A stretch of DNA of 64,000 nt, taken from UBA7672 sp963738625. Its GTDB lineage: Bacteria; Pseudomonadota; Alphaproteobacteria; Caulobacterales; Hyphomonadaceae. Of this stretch, positions 49,523 to 58,296 are shown piece after piece. Within the stretch, counting starts at the first letter, position 1, and every line of letters begins with the position of its first letter. The stretch is from the NCBI GenBank assembly GCA_963738625.1, contig CAVTXH010000003.1, forward strand, positions 930,001 through 994,000, given 5' to 3'. A program made the position numbers and the translations under genes. The notes below the pieces were generated by a model that saw nothing but the letters and a program-made list of their open reading frames with translations, was not told the DNA's origin and did no database searches.

Positions 49523-50194
49523 ATGGCGGCGGAGTCTGCCGCAATGACCGTATCCGCCATCAGCCTGACCCGCCGGGGCATTGTAGCCGCGCTCGTTGGC
49601 GCCGGCGTGTCGCCCATGGCGCTGGCGGCGCCGGCAATCGCCTTTCCCTTGCGGCTTGGCTATGCGCGCGTGGGCCCGCAGGGCTTCGTCCAGCTGCGCT
49701 CGGCCGAACAGGCGGCGTGGGGGCAGCTGCAGACGCGCACCGGCGGGCTGATCGATTCGATCGAGCCGATCCAGCCGTCGGACATGCTCGGCGCCAAGGC
49801 GCCGGAACTCGACGGCGGGGCGAGCTGTGCGCTGGTGGCCCGGCAGATCGGCGCCGCGGCCGGACATTCCCATGTCATCCTCTATGCGACGCAGGATGGC
49901 CGGAAGAGCTATGACCATGATGGCGGCTGGATCTCGAAGGGGTTTGCCGACCTGCGATCCGAATACCTGAAGTATGGCCGCGCCAGCGGCGAGGCGCATC
50001 TGCTGGACATTTCGGGCGGACCGGCCATCGCCTCGGTGAGCGCCGACATTGCGCCGCGCAATCCGCTCGATCCCTTCGACAACCACCGCAACCCCGAGCG
50101 CGAGACGCTTGCGGCGCTGACGGCGTCGCTCGAGCGCCGGTTGCAGTCGCTGGCCCGCGCGGGATACGAAGCCCAGCGCTCGATCGCCGACTAG
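49523..50194 (+). CDS. Exported protein of unknown function (possible Tat signal)
   Basis: A 223-residue protein. The N-terminal region has SLTRRGIVAALVGAGVSPMA ending in LAAPAIA, which fits a Tat or Sec signal; an in-frame ATG at 49544 would start closer to it. The mature part has RLGYARVGPQGFVQLRSAEQ, a central region GHSHVILYATQDGRKSYDHD and a helical C-terminus. I do not recognise the family. It is divergent from ruvC with 72 bases between the starts and lies before the M3 peptidase gene. Confidence 0.7.
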   Translation: MAAESAAMTVSAISLTRRGIVAALVGAGVSPMALAAPAIAFPLRLGYARVGPQGFVQLRSAEQAAWGQLQTRTGGLIDSIEPIQPSDMLGAKAPELDGGASCALVARQIGAAAGHSHVILYATQDGRKSYDHDGGWISKGFADLRSEYLKYGRASGEAHLLDISGGPAIASVSADIAPRNPLDPFDNHRNPERETLAALTASLERRLQSLARAGYEAQRSIAD

Positions 50195-50320
50195 GCTGCG
50201 TTCCGCGCCCAAGCCGGACCGATGACCCGAACGTGCGGGAAAACCGTAGCGTTTCAGGTTGAGCCGCGAACAGCCCCGGCTAAGGTCTCTCCCGCAAGGA
50301 ACAGTTTGGGAGATTGGGAC

Positions 50321-52522
50321 ATGCGTTGGAAAATCCTGGCGACAGCGTCGGCCCTGGCGGTTCTTGCCGCGTGCCAGCCGGCGGAGAATGCGGCCAGCGT
50401 TCCGGCGGCGGTGTTCGATGCGGCGACGACCGAACAGATTTCCAGCAACCCCCTGCTCGCCGAATGGACGGGCAAGAATGGCGGCCAGCCGGCGTTCGAC
50501 AAGATGGACCTCGCGCTGGTGAAGCCGGCGCTCGAGGCCGGGATGGCGGCGCACCTTGCTGAAATAGACGCCATCGCGAACAACCCCGCCAAGCCTTCCT
50601 TCGCCAACACGATCGAGGCCATGGAGCGCGCCGGCGAGCCGCTCGACCGCGCGATGACGTATTACGGCATTTGGGGGTCGAACCTGTCGACGCCGGAGTT
50701 CCGGGCCATCCAGTCGGAGATGGCGAAGCGCCTGTCGGAATACCAGTCCAAGATCACGCAGAATGCGGCGCTGTTCGCGCGCATCAAGACGCTGCATGGC
50801 GCCGAGGACAGGCTGAAGCTCAACCCGCACCAGTCGCGTCTGCTGAAGCTGGTCTATGACCGCTTCCAGCTGAACGGCGCGGAGCTCGATGCCGAGAAAA
50901 AGGCGCGGTATGCCGCGATCAACCAGGAGCTGGCGGCCCTGCATACGACGTTCTCGAACAATTTGCTGGCGGACGAGGAAGGCTGGGTCACTTACCTCAC
51001 GCCGAAGCAGATCGGCGGACTGCCAGCGAGCTTCGTGGCGTCGGCGAAGGCGGAGGCCGAGGCGCGCGGCAAGCCGGGGATGTACGCGATCACCAACACG
51101 CGGTCCTCGATGGACCCGTTCCTCACCTACTCCACCGAGCGCGGGCTGCGGGAACAGGTCTGGCGGAACTATTACAGCCGCGGGGACAATGGCGACGAAC
51201 ACGACAACAACCGAGTGATCGCCGACATACTGAAGCTGCGGCACGAACGGGTGCAGTTGCTGGGTTATGCGACCTATGCCGACTGGCAGCTGATGGACAA
51301 CATGGCGACCAAGCCGGCGGAGGCGACCGCGCTGATGGAGGCTGTGTGGCGGCCGGCGGTGGCGCGGGCGAAGGAAGAGGTCGCCGACATGCAGGCGCTT
51401 GCGGACTCTGAAGTCAAGAATGGGGAAGGCGCGAAGATCACGATCGGGCCGTGGGATTATCGGTTCTACGCGGAAAAGGTGCGCAAGGCGAAGTACGACC
51501 TCGATGGCGAGCAGCTGAAGCCCTACCTGCAGCTCGACAAGCTGCGCGAGGCGATGTTCTTCGTGGCGGGCGAGCTGTTCGGCTTTGCGTTCGCGCAGGT
51601 GACGGACGGATCGATCCCGGTCTTCCATCCCGATGTGACGGTGTGGGAGGTGACGGACAAGGCGTCGGGCAAGCATGTGGGATACTGGTATCTCGATCCC
51701 TATGCGCGGCCGGGCAAGCGGTCGGGGGCGTGGGCGTCGAGCTATCGCTCGCATTCGACGTTCGACGGGCCGGAGACGGTGCTGTCGTCGAACAACTCCA
51801 ACTTCGTGAAGCCGGCGCCAGGCGAGCCGCTGCTGATTTCCTATGACGACGCGGACACGTTCTTCCACGAGTTCGGGCACGCCCTGCACGCGCTGTCGTC
51901 TAATGTCGAATATCCCGGGCTGAATGGCGGGGTGCGGGACTATACCGAATTCCACTCGCAGCTGCTGGAGCGCTGGCTGCTGACGCCGCAGGTGGTGGAA
52001 AAATACTTCCGCCACTACCAGACCGGCGAGCCGATGCCGCAGGCGCTGATCGACAAGATCAACAAGGCGTCGGCATTCAACCAGGGCTTCTCGACGGTGG
52101 AATTCCTCGGCTCGGCGATCATGGACATGCGGTATCATTCGATCGATCCGGCGGGCATCGATCCCAAGACGTTCGAAAAGGACGAGCTCGCCAAGCTGGG
52201 CATGCCGAAGGAGATTCCGATGCGGCATCGCTCGACGCAGTTCGGGCACATCTTCTCGAGCGAGGGCTATGCGGCCGGATACTACGGCTATCTCTGGGCG
52301 GACGTGCTGACGTCGGATGCGGCGGAGGCGTTCGCAGATGCGCCGGGCGGGTTCTATGACAGGCAGGTCGGCAGGAAGCTGGTCGACAATCTCTTCGCCG
52401 TGCGCAACGCGGTTGATCCCAAGGAGGCGTATCGCGCCTTCCGCGGACGCGATGCGACGATCGATGCGCTGATGCGGGATCGCGGCTTTCCGGTTCCGGC
52501 GGCTGGCGAGGGGTCGAGGTAG
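50321..52522 (+). CDS. M3 family oligopeptidase (Dcp-like) lipoprotein
   Basis: A 733-residue gluzincin. The ATG at 50321 gives a signal peptide MRWKILATASALAVLAAC with lipobox Cys18; the longer frame does not. The zinc motif is in YDDADTFFHEFGHALHALSS with the third ligand Glu in DYTEFHSQLLERWL, and FGHIFSSEGYAAGYYGYLWA is the conserved C-terminal substrate region. It belongs to the peptidyl-dipeptidase Dcp/oligopeptidase A group and would degrade short peptides in the periplasm. Its domain order and length are normal. Confidence 0.95.
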   Translation: MRWKILATASALAVLAACQPAENAASVPAAVFDAATTEQISSNPLLAEWTGKNGGQPAFDKMDLALVKPALEAGMAAHLAEIDAIANNPAKPSFANTIEAMERAGEPLDRAMTYYGIWGSNLSTPEFRAIQSEMAKRLSEYQSKITQNAALFARIKTLHGAEDRLKLNPHQSRLLKLVYDRFQLNGAELDAEKKARYAAINQELAALHTTFSNNLLADEEGWVTYLTPKQIGGLPASFVASAKAEAEARGKPGMYAITNTRSSMDPFLTYSTERGLREQVWRNYYSRGDNGDEHDNNRVIADILKLRHERVQLLGYATYADWQLMDNMATKPAEATALMEAVWRPAVARAKEEVADMQALADSEVKNGEGAKITIGPWDYRFYAEKVRKAKYDLDGEQLKPYLQLDKLREAMFFVAGELFGFAFAQVTDGSIPVFHPDVTVWEVTDKASGKHVGYWYLDPYARPGKRSGAWASSYRSHSTFDGPETVLSSNNSNFVKPAPGEPLLISYDDADTFFHEFGHALHALSSNVEYPGLNGGVRDYTEFHSQLLERWLLTPQVVEKYFRHYQTGEPMPQALIDKINKASAFNQGFSTVEFLGSAIMDMRYHSIDPAGIDPKTFEKDELAKLGMPKEIPMRHRSTQFGHIFSSEGYAAGYYGYLWADVLTSDAAEAFADAPGGFYDRQVGRKLVDNLFAVRNAVDPKEAYRAFRGRDATIDALMRDRGFPVPAAGEGSR

Positions 52523-53145
52523 ACGCACGTTCTCCTTCGCACGGGCCAAGATGCCCTGCGGGATGCTGCAACTCGTGTCCCTCCGATGAGGGAGCGGGGC
52601 GCGTGGGTCAGCGCCGTGGGTAGTGCCTGTGCTGGCGTTGCCGCCAGCTGATGCGCGTTCTCACGCGCCCCGGATCGGCCGTTTTTCCCGGCGAGGGGGA
52701 GAAGAGGAGTTCAACGGACACACCGGTGAGGGACCGCCCTCCCGAGGCCTTAGCTCCAGACCCTCCGCCGGTTCCACGTGCAGGATGGGCCGAAACCATC
52801 CTGGGCCCTCCGGTTTCATGATCCCCGGAGGCAATGCGCATCGAGGTTCGTTTCGCCTCGCAGCGAGCCCCTGCCTGAAGTCCAGCCTCAGGACAGGTTC
52901 ACGGGCTGCAACTGGCTTGCTCACCAGGCCTTAAGCCTGATGCCTCGAGCGCCACGCCGACCAACGCCCTGACGTCTTGAGTTTCGGACGTCTCCAAGAC
53001 CTCCCTCCGTCAGGGCGAGGCCATTATCGCTCAGGGCTGGACGTGTAGGATAACTTTCCCGAGAGATTTTTCTCCGGACTTTGGAATCATTGGGAAGATT
53101 GTCGGATTGTGTCCCGGATGGTGTCGGACGGCGATGCAATTCCAA
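52523..53145. other. Gene-free tract with a second chain of stem-loops
   Basis: No convincing protein is encoded. Perfect stems follow one another at 52578-52593 (TCCCTC, loop CGAT), 52631-52648 (GCTGGCG, loop TTGC), 52653-52668 (GCGCGT, loop TCTC), 52728-52741 (GAGGG, loop ACCG), 52781-52803 (CAGGATGG, 8 bp), 52807-52831 (CCTCCGG), 52842-52860 (CGAGG), 52874-52892 (CCTGA), 52925-52939 (CAGGC) and 52965-53017 (CGCCCTGACG, 10 bp, enclosing two GACGTC palindromes). The first four have 4-base loops. It resembles the tract at 3465-4042 and likewise lies beside a GTCATYCC-type repeat. Confidence 0.5.
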
Positions 53146-53263
53146 CGCTGTCATCCCGGCCGGAGCGCAGCGGAGAGCCGGGACCCATGTCCCAACATCG
53201 GGACTCGCAGACCGATGGGTCCCGGGTCTACGGCGCTTCGCGCCTTCGCCCGGGATGACAGCG
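53146..53263. repeat. Inverted-repeat element, GTCATCCC...GGGATGAC family, copy 2
   Basis: The outer arms CGCTGTCATCCCGG (53146-53159) and CCGGGATGACAGCG (53250-53263) are perfectly complementary over 14 bases. Inside are CCGGGACCCAT (53178-53188) and ATGGGTCCCGG (53215-53225), a perfect 11-bp inverted repeat, and the hairpins GTCCC/GGGAC and GGCGC-TTC-GCGCC. The layout equals copy 1 at 4043-4172. It lies 30 bases from the end of the leftward alcohol dehydrogenase gene. Confidence 0.82.
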
Positions 53264-53292
53264 GGGGTGTTGATGGAAAGCGGTGCACGCGG

Positions 53293-54462
53293 CTACGCCG
53301 CCAGCTCGAGGATTTCGACGATGTCGTCGGCGCTGCGGATGGGGCGCGGATTGGTGCGGATGGAGCGGTCGTGCATCGTGTGGTCGGCGATGTCGCGGAA
53401 GTGGGAGGCGCCGATGAGGACTTCCGAGAGGCGCCAGGGAAGGCCGAGCTTGATCACGAGGTCGCGCACGACCACGGCGGCGGGCAGCGTGCGCCTGCCC
53501 ATGAGTCGCGCGACCAGCGCCTGACGGTCGGCGCCGTAATTCCTGTTCCATTCCAGCGTCGCATGCAGCGTGATGCACGAGGTGATGCCATGCGGCACGC
53601 CATAGGAGCCGCCGAGCGTATGGCCGATAGCGTGGCTGGCGCCCATTCCCCTGCCCGATGCGCCGCCCGAAATGGCAAGCCACATGCCGTGCTGGCACTG
53701 GGCGCGCGCTTCGACGTCGCCGGGGTCGTCCTTGCAGGCGGGCAGCCCCTTGGCGAGCAGCCGCAAGCCTTCGGAGGCCACGGCATCGCCCATCGGCGCG
53801 CGTTCGAGATTGCAGAGCTGTTCGACCGCATGATCGACCGCCTTAAGGCCGGTCGAGAACCAGAGCTTGGGCGGGGTTCCCAGCGTGACGGCCGGATCGA
53901 GCACCACGGCGCGCGGCGCCATGTCGGGGTGGGTGTAGGCTTCCTTGACGCTCTTGCCTCCGCCGGGCGGCTGGTCGTCGGTGACGCCGGCGATGGCGGT
54001 GAACTCCGCGGCCGAGAGCGTGGTGGGAATGGCGATCATGCGGACGGCCGACTTGATCTCGGCGGGGCCCCTGCGATCCTCGCCCCGGCCGAGGCGATAG
54101 GGGCCGAGCTGCTCGGGCGACATGATGCGTCCCCACAGGCAGAGCTGCATCAGCTTGGTCGCATCGATCACCGAGCCGCCGCCGAAGGCCACCAGCAGAT
54201 CCGCCCCCGCTTCGCGTGCGGCGGCGGCGCCGGCGATGACGTCGGCGCGCGGAGAGTGGGCGGCGATCGAGGTGAAGACGCCGGCCGAGAGCATGCCCAG
54301 GTCTTCGGACAGCCTGGCCGCGGCATCCGCCAACGACCGGGTCGACATGATCATCAGGCGCGACGCTCCGAACCGCCTGGCGAGATCGGCGACCGCCTCC
54401 GCTGCGGGCCGTCCGTAGACGACCGCATCCTGGCGCGGAAAGCGATGCGTACCCTGAATCAC
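53293..54462 (-). CDS. Iron-containing alcohol dehydrogenase / maleylacetate reductase family
   Basis: A 389-residue enzyme of the group III iron-dependent dehydrogenases. The dinucleotide-binding GGGSVIDATKLMQLCLWG and the metal region are present: GLKAVDHAVEQLCN carries an Asp/His pair, and MGASHAIGHTLGGSYGVPHG carries the other His ligands. Residues such as IPTTLSAAEFTAIAGVTDD follow the family pattern. Possible substrates include maleylacetate or simple alcohols; no pathway genes are nearby. It is a single leftward gene ending 30 bases from the repeat. Confidence 0.92.
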   Translation of the reverse strand: MIQGTHRFPRQDAVVYGRPAAEAVADLARRFGASRLMIMSTRSLADAAARLSEDLGMLSAGVFTSIAAHSPRADVIAGAAAAREAGADLLVAFGGGSVIDATKLMQLCLWGRIMSPEQLGPYRLGRGEDRRGPAEIKSAVRMIAIPTTLSAAEFTAIAGVTDDQPPGGGKSVKEAYTHPDMAPRAVVLDPAVTLGTPPKLWFSTGLKAVDHAVEQLCNLERAPMGDAVASEGLRLLAKGLPACKDDPGDVEARAQCQHGMWLAISGGASGRGMGASHAIGHTLGGSYGVPHGITSCITLHATLEWNRNYGADRQALVARLMGRRTLPAAVVVRDLVIKLGLPWRLSEVLIGASHFRDIADHTMHDRSIRTNPRPIRSADDIVEILELAA

Positions 54463-54533
54463 ATCAGCACCATTTCAGTTTCACTCTACGCCGCTTCAAC
54501 GCGCTTCGATACACCGCCGCAAGCCTGGCCGGA

Positions 54534-55010
54534 TCACTTCCGTCTCGTGCGCCGCTTCCTGGGCGGGCCGTGGAACCAGTCCATCACATAATCGATGGCG
54601 TCCTCGTCGGAGACGCCCTCTTCCGTGCGGGTCTTGCCCATCGCGGAATAGCCGCGGCGGTGCACTTCCTGCCGGTCGCCGCAAATCAGATGATGCCAGT
54701 CGTGAAGGTCCTTGCCTTCATGCACCAGACGATACGCACAGGATTCCGGCAGCCAGTCGACCGTGGCGACGATCTCGGGCGTCAGCTTCACGCAGATGGG
54801 AACGTACTTCTTGCGGTTGGGATAGTCCGAGCACTGGCAAGTCCTGCCGTCGAGCAGCTTGCAGTGGAGGCTGGTGAAGAACAGCTCCTTCGTGTCCTCG
54901 TCCTCGAGCTTCACGAGACAGCATTTGGCGCAGCCGTCGCAAAGCGATTCCCACTCCGGCTTCGTCATCTCCTTGAGCGTCTTGGCTTTCCAGAAGGGTT
55001 CGGCGGTCAT
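54534..55010 (-). CDS. YcgN/UPF0260 family cysteine-cluster protein
   Basis: A 158-residue protein of UPF0260. The cysteine pattern is CDGCAKCC near residue 24, then HCKLLDGRTCQCSDYPNRKK, PICVKLTPEIV, PESCAYRLVHEGKDLHDWHH and LICGDRQEVHRRGYSAMGK. These cysteines probably bind a metal or iron-sulfur cluster. Function unknown. The C-terminus is very basic (PPRKRRTRRK). It lies 9 bases after the first COG2388 gene and may form an operon with both. Confidence 0.95.
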   Translation of the reverse strand: MTAEPFWKAKTLKEMTKPEWESLCDGCAKCCLVKLEDEDTKELFFTSLHCKLLDGRTCQCSDYPNRKKYVPICVKLTPEIVATVDWLPESCAYRLVHEGKDLHDWHHLICGDRQEVHRRGYSAMGKTRTEEGVSDEDAIDYVMDWFHGPPRKRRTRRK

Positions 55011-55019
55011 GGCTTCAGT

Positions 55020-55334
55020 CTAGAACGGGTCCTTGAGAATGTCCTGCCATTCCTTGTGTTTCTCGAGCGTGGCGCGGGTGAACGGGCAGAGGGGGATGAT
55101 CTTGAGGCCCCGCGCCCGGACATCCATCACCATATATTCGACCAAGGCTTTTCCGACGCCCATGCCGCCCAGCGCCTCCGGCACGCCGGTGTGGTCGATA
55201 ATGAGGAATTTCTCACCCGCCCTGGAGAACGTCATCTCCGCGTCCGGCTTGCCCGCAACGCGCGCGACATAGCGGCCGCCGGTCGGCTTGTCCTCGCGCG
55301 TGATGCTGACGGTCACCTTGGGGACTTCGACCAT
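55020..55334 (-). CDS. GNAT-like (COG2388/YjdJ type) small acetyltransferase A
   Basis: A 104-residue single-domain protein of the small GNAT-like family. Its core is FLIIDHTGVPEALGGMGVGK, an acetyl-CoA loop variant, followed by ALVEYMVMDVRARGLKIIPL and the end CPFTRATLEKHKEWQDIL. It is a tandem paralogue of the gene at 55347-55646, 12 bases away in the same direction. The acceptor is unknown. It shares the C-terminal HKEWQD motif with its paralogue. Confidence 0.9.
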   Translation of the reverse strand: MVEVPKVTVSITREDKPTGGRYVARVAGKPDAEMTFSRAGEKFLIIDHTGVPEALGGMGVGKALVEYMVMDVRARGLKIIPLCPFTRATLEKHKEWQDILKDPF

Positions 55335-55346
55335 GACTCTACCCGA

Positions 55347-55646
55347 TCAGGAGGCGAGGACGTCCTGCCATTCCTTGTGGCGCCGGAGCATGACGCGCGC
55401 GAAGGAGCAGTTGGGGACGATGCGGAATTTTTCCGCACGCGCATCCTCGACCGCACGCGCCAGCAGCGCAAGCCCGACGCCCTTGCCGGCGAGCGCAGAG
55501 GGGACGCCGGTATGGTTGATGATCATGAGATTCTTCCCGGCGCTCTTTTTCCAGGTGAACGTCATTTCGGATTCGAGCCGGTCGACAATGGCGACATAGC
55601 GCCCGCCCGCTTCGGCTTCCTCGCGCGTGACAGTGATGTCGGCCAT
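55347..55646 (-). CDS. GNAT-like (COG2388/YjdJ type) small acetyltransferase B
   Basis: A 99-residue paralogue of the gene downstream: AGKNLMIINHTGVPSALAGK, GVGLALLARAVEDARAEKFR and NCSFARVMLRRHKEWQDVLA align with acetyltransferase A over the whole length. The conserved Cys of the P-x-C-x-F region is present in both (PNCSF here, PLCPF in A). It is the first gene of the leftward group acetyltransferase B, acetyltransferase A, UPF0260. Function unknown. Confidence 0.9.
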   Translation of the reverse strand: MADITVTREEAEAGGRYVAIVDRLESEMTFTWKKSAGKNLMIINHTGVPSALAGKGVGLALLARAVEDARAEKFRIVPNCSFARVMLRRHKEWQDVLAS

Positions 55647-55739
55647 TGGGCCGATTTAGGCCGGCGCGGCCCCGGGGGAAAGGTCAAAAAGCCGGGTGCA
55701 GCTTCAGGCGTTTGCGAGAAGGAAGCGGCTGGTTTAGGG

Positions 55740-56384
55740 ATGGGGATCATGCGCGATCGCTATTTCTTTCCGCTTGCCGCCGCCGTCGCCGCCGCCTTCG
55801 TTTTCATGGCGCTGCAGCCCTTTGCGCACCGCGCGCCGCGGGGGCCGCTGAGCTGCGGCGGTTGTGCGAATGGCGAGGATGTGACCGCGGCGGGGGACCA
55901 GCTCCATCGCTTCGTGCCGGGCAGTTTCGATGGGCTGGCGATCATCGACCCGCCCGGGGGCGGGCCGGCTGTGCTGCGCATCACCCGGCTGGCGGACCAG
56001 ATCTATGACGACCCGCGCTTCGGGCCCCACCTGCCGATCGCGGAGGATCTAGAATATGCCTTCGAGTCTCGGGAGATCGAGGTGATCATCGAGGCGCGCG
56101 CGTCCGGCGACTTCGCGGCCAGCGAGTTCGAGGCCGACTATTACGCCAAGCCCGAGGGCGAAAGCGGCTGGCGGAAGTTCCCGCTGACCCAGGAGTTCGC
56201 GCCGCACCGCTTCACCTTCACCACGCCGCCGCGGGGCGACGCGGAAGGCAACGACCTGCTCGGCATCCGTCCAGTGGCGCCGGACAAGCGGCGGGTGATG
56301 GAAGTGCGCTCGATACGCATCCATGCCATCGGGCCGAAGGTGAAGCCGCCGACGCCGGCGGATGCGGTGCTGCCGCCGGGCTGA
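55740..56384 (+). CDS. Membrane-anchored hypothetical protein
   Basis: A 214-residue protein with an N-terminal signal anchor (YFFPLAAAVAAAFVFMALQP) and a mature part with GPLSCGGCANGEDVTAAGDQ, then a beta-rich domain: FDGLAIIDPPGGGPAVLRIT, REIEVIIEARASGDFAASEF and RRVMEVRSIRIHAIGPK. It looks like an exported carbohydrate-binding-type domain, but I do not recognise the family. It is the only rightward gene here and is convergent with the DegT gene. An ATG 9 bases downstream is an alternative start. Confidence 0.7.
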   Translation: MGIMRDRYFFPLAAAVAAAFVFMALQPFAHRAPRGPLSCGGCANGEDVTAAGDQLHRFVPGSFDGLAIIDPPGGGPAVLRITRLADQIYDDPRFGPHLPIAEDLEYAFESREIEVIIEARASGDFAASEFEADYYAKPEGESGWRKFPLTQEFAPHRFTFTTPPRGDAEGNDLLGIRPVAPDKRRVMEVRSIRIHAIGPKVKPPTPADAVLPPG

Positions 56385-56402
56385 GCGTCAGCCGTTAGAG
56401 CT

Positions 56403-57557
56403 TCAGGCGTTGAAGCCGCGAATGGCGTCGATCACCTGGTCCTGCTCGGCAGGCTGCAGGTAGGGGTGCATCGGCAGCGACAGCACGCGGTTGCGGATCG
56501 ATTCCGTGACGGGAAGTCCGCCGGGCGCCTTGGGATAGTGCGCATAGACATCCTGCATGTGGATCGGGATCGGATAGTAGATCGCGGTGGGCACGCCCTT
56601 GGTTTTGAGATGAGCGGCGAGAGCATCGCGCCTGTCGTGCTCGATCGTGTACTGCGCCCAGTTCGAGAAGCCGCCGGCGATGACTTTCGGGACGGAGCGG
56701 ACATGGCCGGCCAACGATTTTGAGTAGCGCTGGGCGATGGCGTCGCGCTTGTGCAGCTCGTCGGGATAGATTTTCAGCTTCTCGGAGAGGATCGCGGCCT
56801 GGATGGCGTCGAGGCGCGAGTTCACGCCGATGCGCATGTTGAGATAGCGCGGATCGTTGTCGTATTTCTTCGCCGCCATGTCTTCCGCGCTGGCCTTGCC
56901 GTGGATGCGGATGGAGTCGACGAGGCCGGCGAGGTTGTCGTCATTGGTGAGGACGGCGCCGCCGTCGCCATAGCAGCCGAGCGGCTTGGCGGGGAAGAAG
57001 GAGGCGGTGGCGACATCGGCCCAGTCGAGCGGCTGTTTGCCGTTGAGGGTGCAGCCGAAGCCCTGCGCCTGGTCGGCGACAAGTTTCAGCCCGTGCTTTT
57101 TTGCGATGGCCGAGATGGCGGGGTAGTCCGCAGGCTGGCCGAAAAGATCGACGGCGATGATGGCGCGGGGCTTGAGCTTGCCCTGTTTCTTCACGTCGAG
57201 GATGGCGGCTTCGAGGCTCGCGGGGTCCATGTTGTAGGTGTCGGGCAGGACGTCGACGAAGACGGGGCTCGCGCCCACCAGCGGGGCGACTTCGGCGCTG
57301 GCGACGAAGGTGAAGCTGGGGACGAACACAGCATCTCCCGGACCGATATTCCAGGCGCGCAGCGGGAGCAGCAGGGCGTCGGTGCCGTTGGCGCAGCCAA
57401 GCGCGTGTTTGGCGCCGGCGAATGTCGCGAGCGCTTTCTCGAAGCCGGTGACTTCGGGGCCCATGATGAAGCCGCAGGTGGAAAGGACGCGGTCGATGGC
57501 GGCGTTGATCTGGGGCGCGATGCGCTGGCGCTGGGCGGCCAGGTCGATGAAGTTCAT
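56403..57557 (-). CDS. DegT/DnrJ/EryC1 (ArnB-like) sugar aminotransferase
   Basis: A 384-residue PLP-dependent aminotransferase. The substrate/PLP region has KHALGCANGTDALLLPLRAW, VPSFTFVASAEVAPLVGASP, and the PLP lysine in TASFFPAKPLGCYGDGGAVL. RIGVNSRLDAIQAAIL and YYPIPIHMQDVYAHY are conserved. Family members transfer an amino group to keto-sugar nucleotides for surface glycans. It is the last gene of the leftward run DegT - phosphatase - kdsB - kdsD, whose order suggests surface polysaccharide synthesis. Confidence 0.94.
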   Translation of the reverse strand: MNFIDLAAQRQRIAPQINAAIDRVLSTCGFIMGPEVTGFEKALATFAGAKHALGCANGTDALLLPLRAWNIGPGDAVFVPSFTFVASAEVAPLVGASPVFVDVLPDTYNMDPASLEAAILDVKKQGKLKPRAIIAVDLFGQPADYPAISAIAKKHGLKLVADQAQGFGCTLNGKQPLDWADVATASFFPAKPLGCYGDGGAVLTNDDNLAGLVDSIRIHGKASAEDMAAKKYDNDPRYLNMRIGVNSRLDAIQAAILSEKLKIYPDELHKRDAIAQRYSKSLAGHVRSVPKVIAGGFSNWAQYTIEHDRRDALAAHLKTKGVPTAIYYPIPIHMQDVYAHYPKAPGGLPVTESIRNRVLSLPMHPYLQPAEQDQVIDAIRGFNA

Positions 57558-57563
57558 GGCAAT

Positions 57564-58286
57564 CTACCTGCAGGCTGCTGATGCGCGGCGAGGCATGCCG
57601 GAGGCCGCAAGGGGCGGCAAATCACCTTGCGCTGCAAACTGTAACGCTGGCAGGGTCAGCCCGCGACCCCGGGTCGCAGGTTCCAGTGGAGAACGCCGAG
57701 CGAGGCCGCCGGGCGCGAGGTCGAGGACGCCATAGGCGGCGGTGGCGAGCTTGGCGCCTGCTGCCTTTATGTCAGGGCGGGTTTCCGCGGCGGCCGCGAG
57801 GGCGAAACGGGCGACGCCGTTGGAGGTGACGACGAGGTGCTCGCCCTCCTCCCTGCAGAGCTCGCAGAACAGCTCCTGCCAGTTGCCGGTGATGGCGGCG
57901 GGATCGACGCGCCAGCCGGGCGGCGGGATCGACGCACGCTCCCAGGCTTCGAGGGCGGGTTTGCCGATGCGGGCCACGACCTCGTCCTCGGGACGGTTTT
58001 CGTCGGGGCCGTAGTCGATCTCGCGCAGGAAGAGTTCGGTGAGAAGGTCGGGCGCGGCAGGATCGGCGGCGAGAATGGCGGAGGCGGTTTCGCGCGTGCG
58101 CTTGAGCGGGCCGGAGCGGGCGGTGGCAAAGCGGATGCCTCGCGCGGTGAAGTGATCCGACAGGGCTTTCGCCTGCGCGCGGCCCGAGGACGACAGCGGC
58201 AGGTCGGTGCGGCCGCCGACGCGGGTGACGACATCGCCTTTGTCGAACGTGTTGCCATGGCGGACGATGAAGAGGCGGGAGGTCAC
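57564..58286 (-). CDS. Histidine phosphatase (phosphoglycerate mutase-like) protein
   Basis: A 240-residue protein started at the GTG at 58286, which gives the family N-terminus TSRLFIVRHGNTFDKGDVVT; its RHG catalytic motif lies at residues 9-11. Later motifs are GPLKRTRETASAI, the acid Glu of FLREIDYGPDE and HLVVTSNGVARFAL instead of the usual second-His GHG, so the second catalytic His seems replaced by Asn. A normal mutase is therefore unlikely; phosphatase activity is uncertain. It lies 10 bases after kdsB. Confidence 0.85.
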   Translation of the reverse strand: MTSRLFIVRHGNTFDKGDVVTRVGGRTDLPLSSSGRAQAKALSDHFTARGIRFATARSGPLKRTRETASAILAADPAAPDLLTELFLREIDYGPDENRPEDEVVARIGKPALEAWERASIPPPGWRVDPAAITGNWQELFCELCREEGEHLVVTSNGVARFALAAAAETRPDIKAAGAKLATAAYGVLDLAPGGLARRSPLEPATRGRGLTLPALQFAAQGDLPPLAASGMPRRASAACR

Positions 58287-58296
58287 GGCTTGCCTG

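Noticed and set aside
48956..52549. Leftward open frame of 1197 codons across the M3 peptidase gene
   Set aside because: It only runs in phase with ruvC at its far end; the rest is Arg-rich shadow of the M3 peptidase on the other strand. The true ruvC starts at 49450.
53107..54591. Rightward open frame of 494 codons opposite the iron alcohol dehydrogenase
   Set aside because: The minus strand encodes a complete enzyme; the plus frame is Arg/Asp/Gly-rich and starts inside the repeat element.
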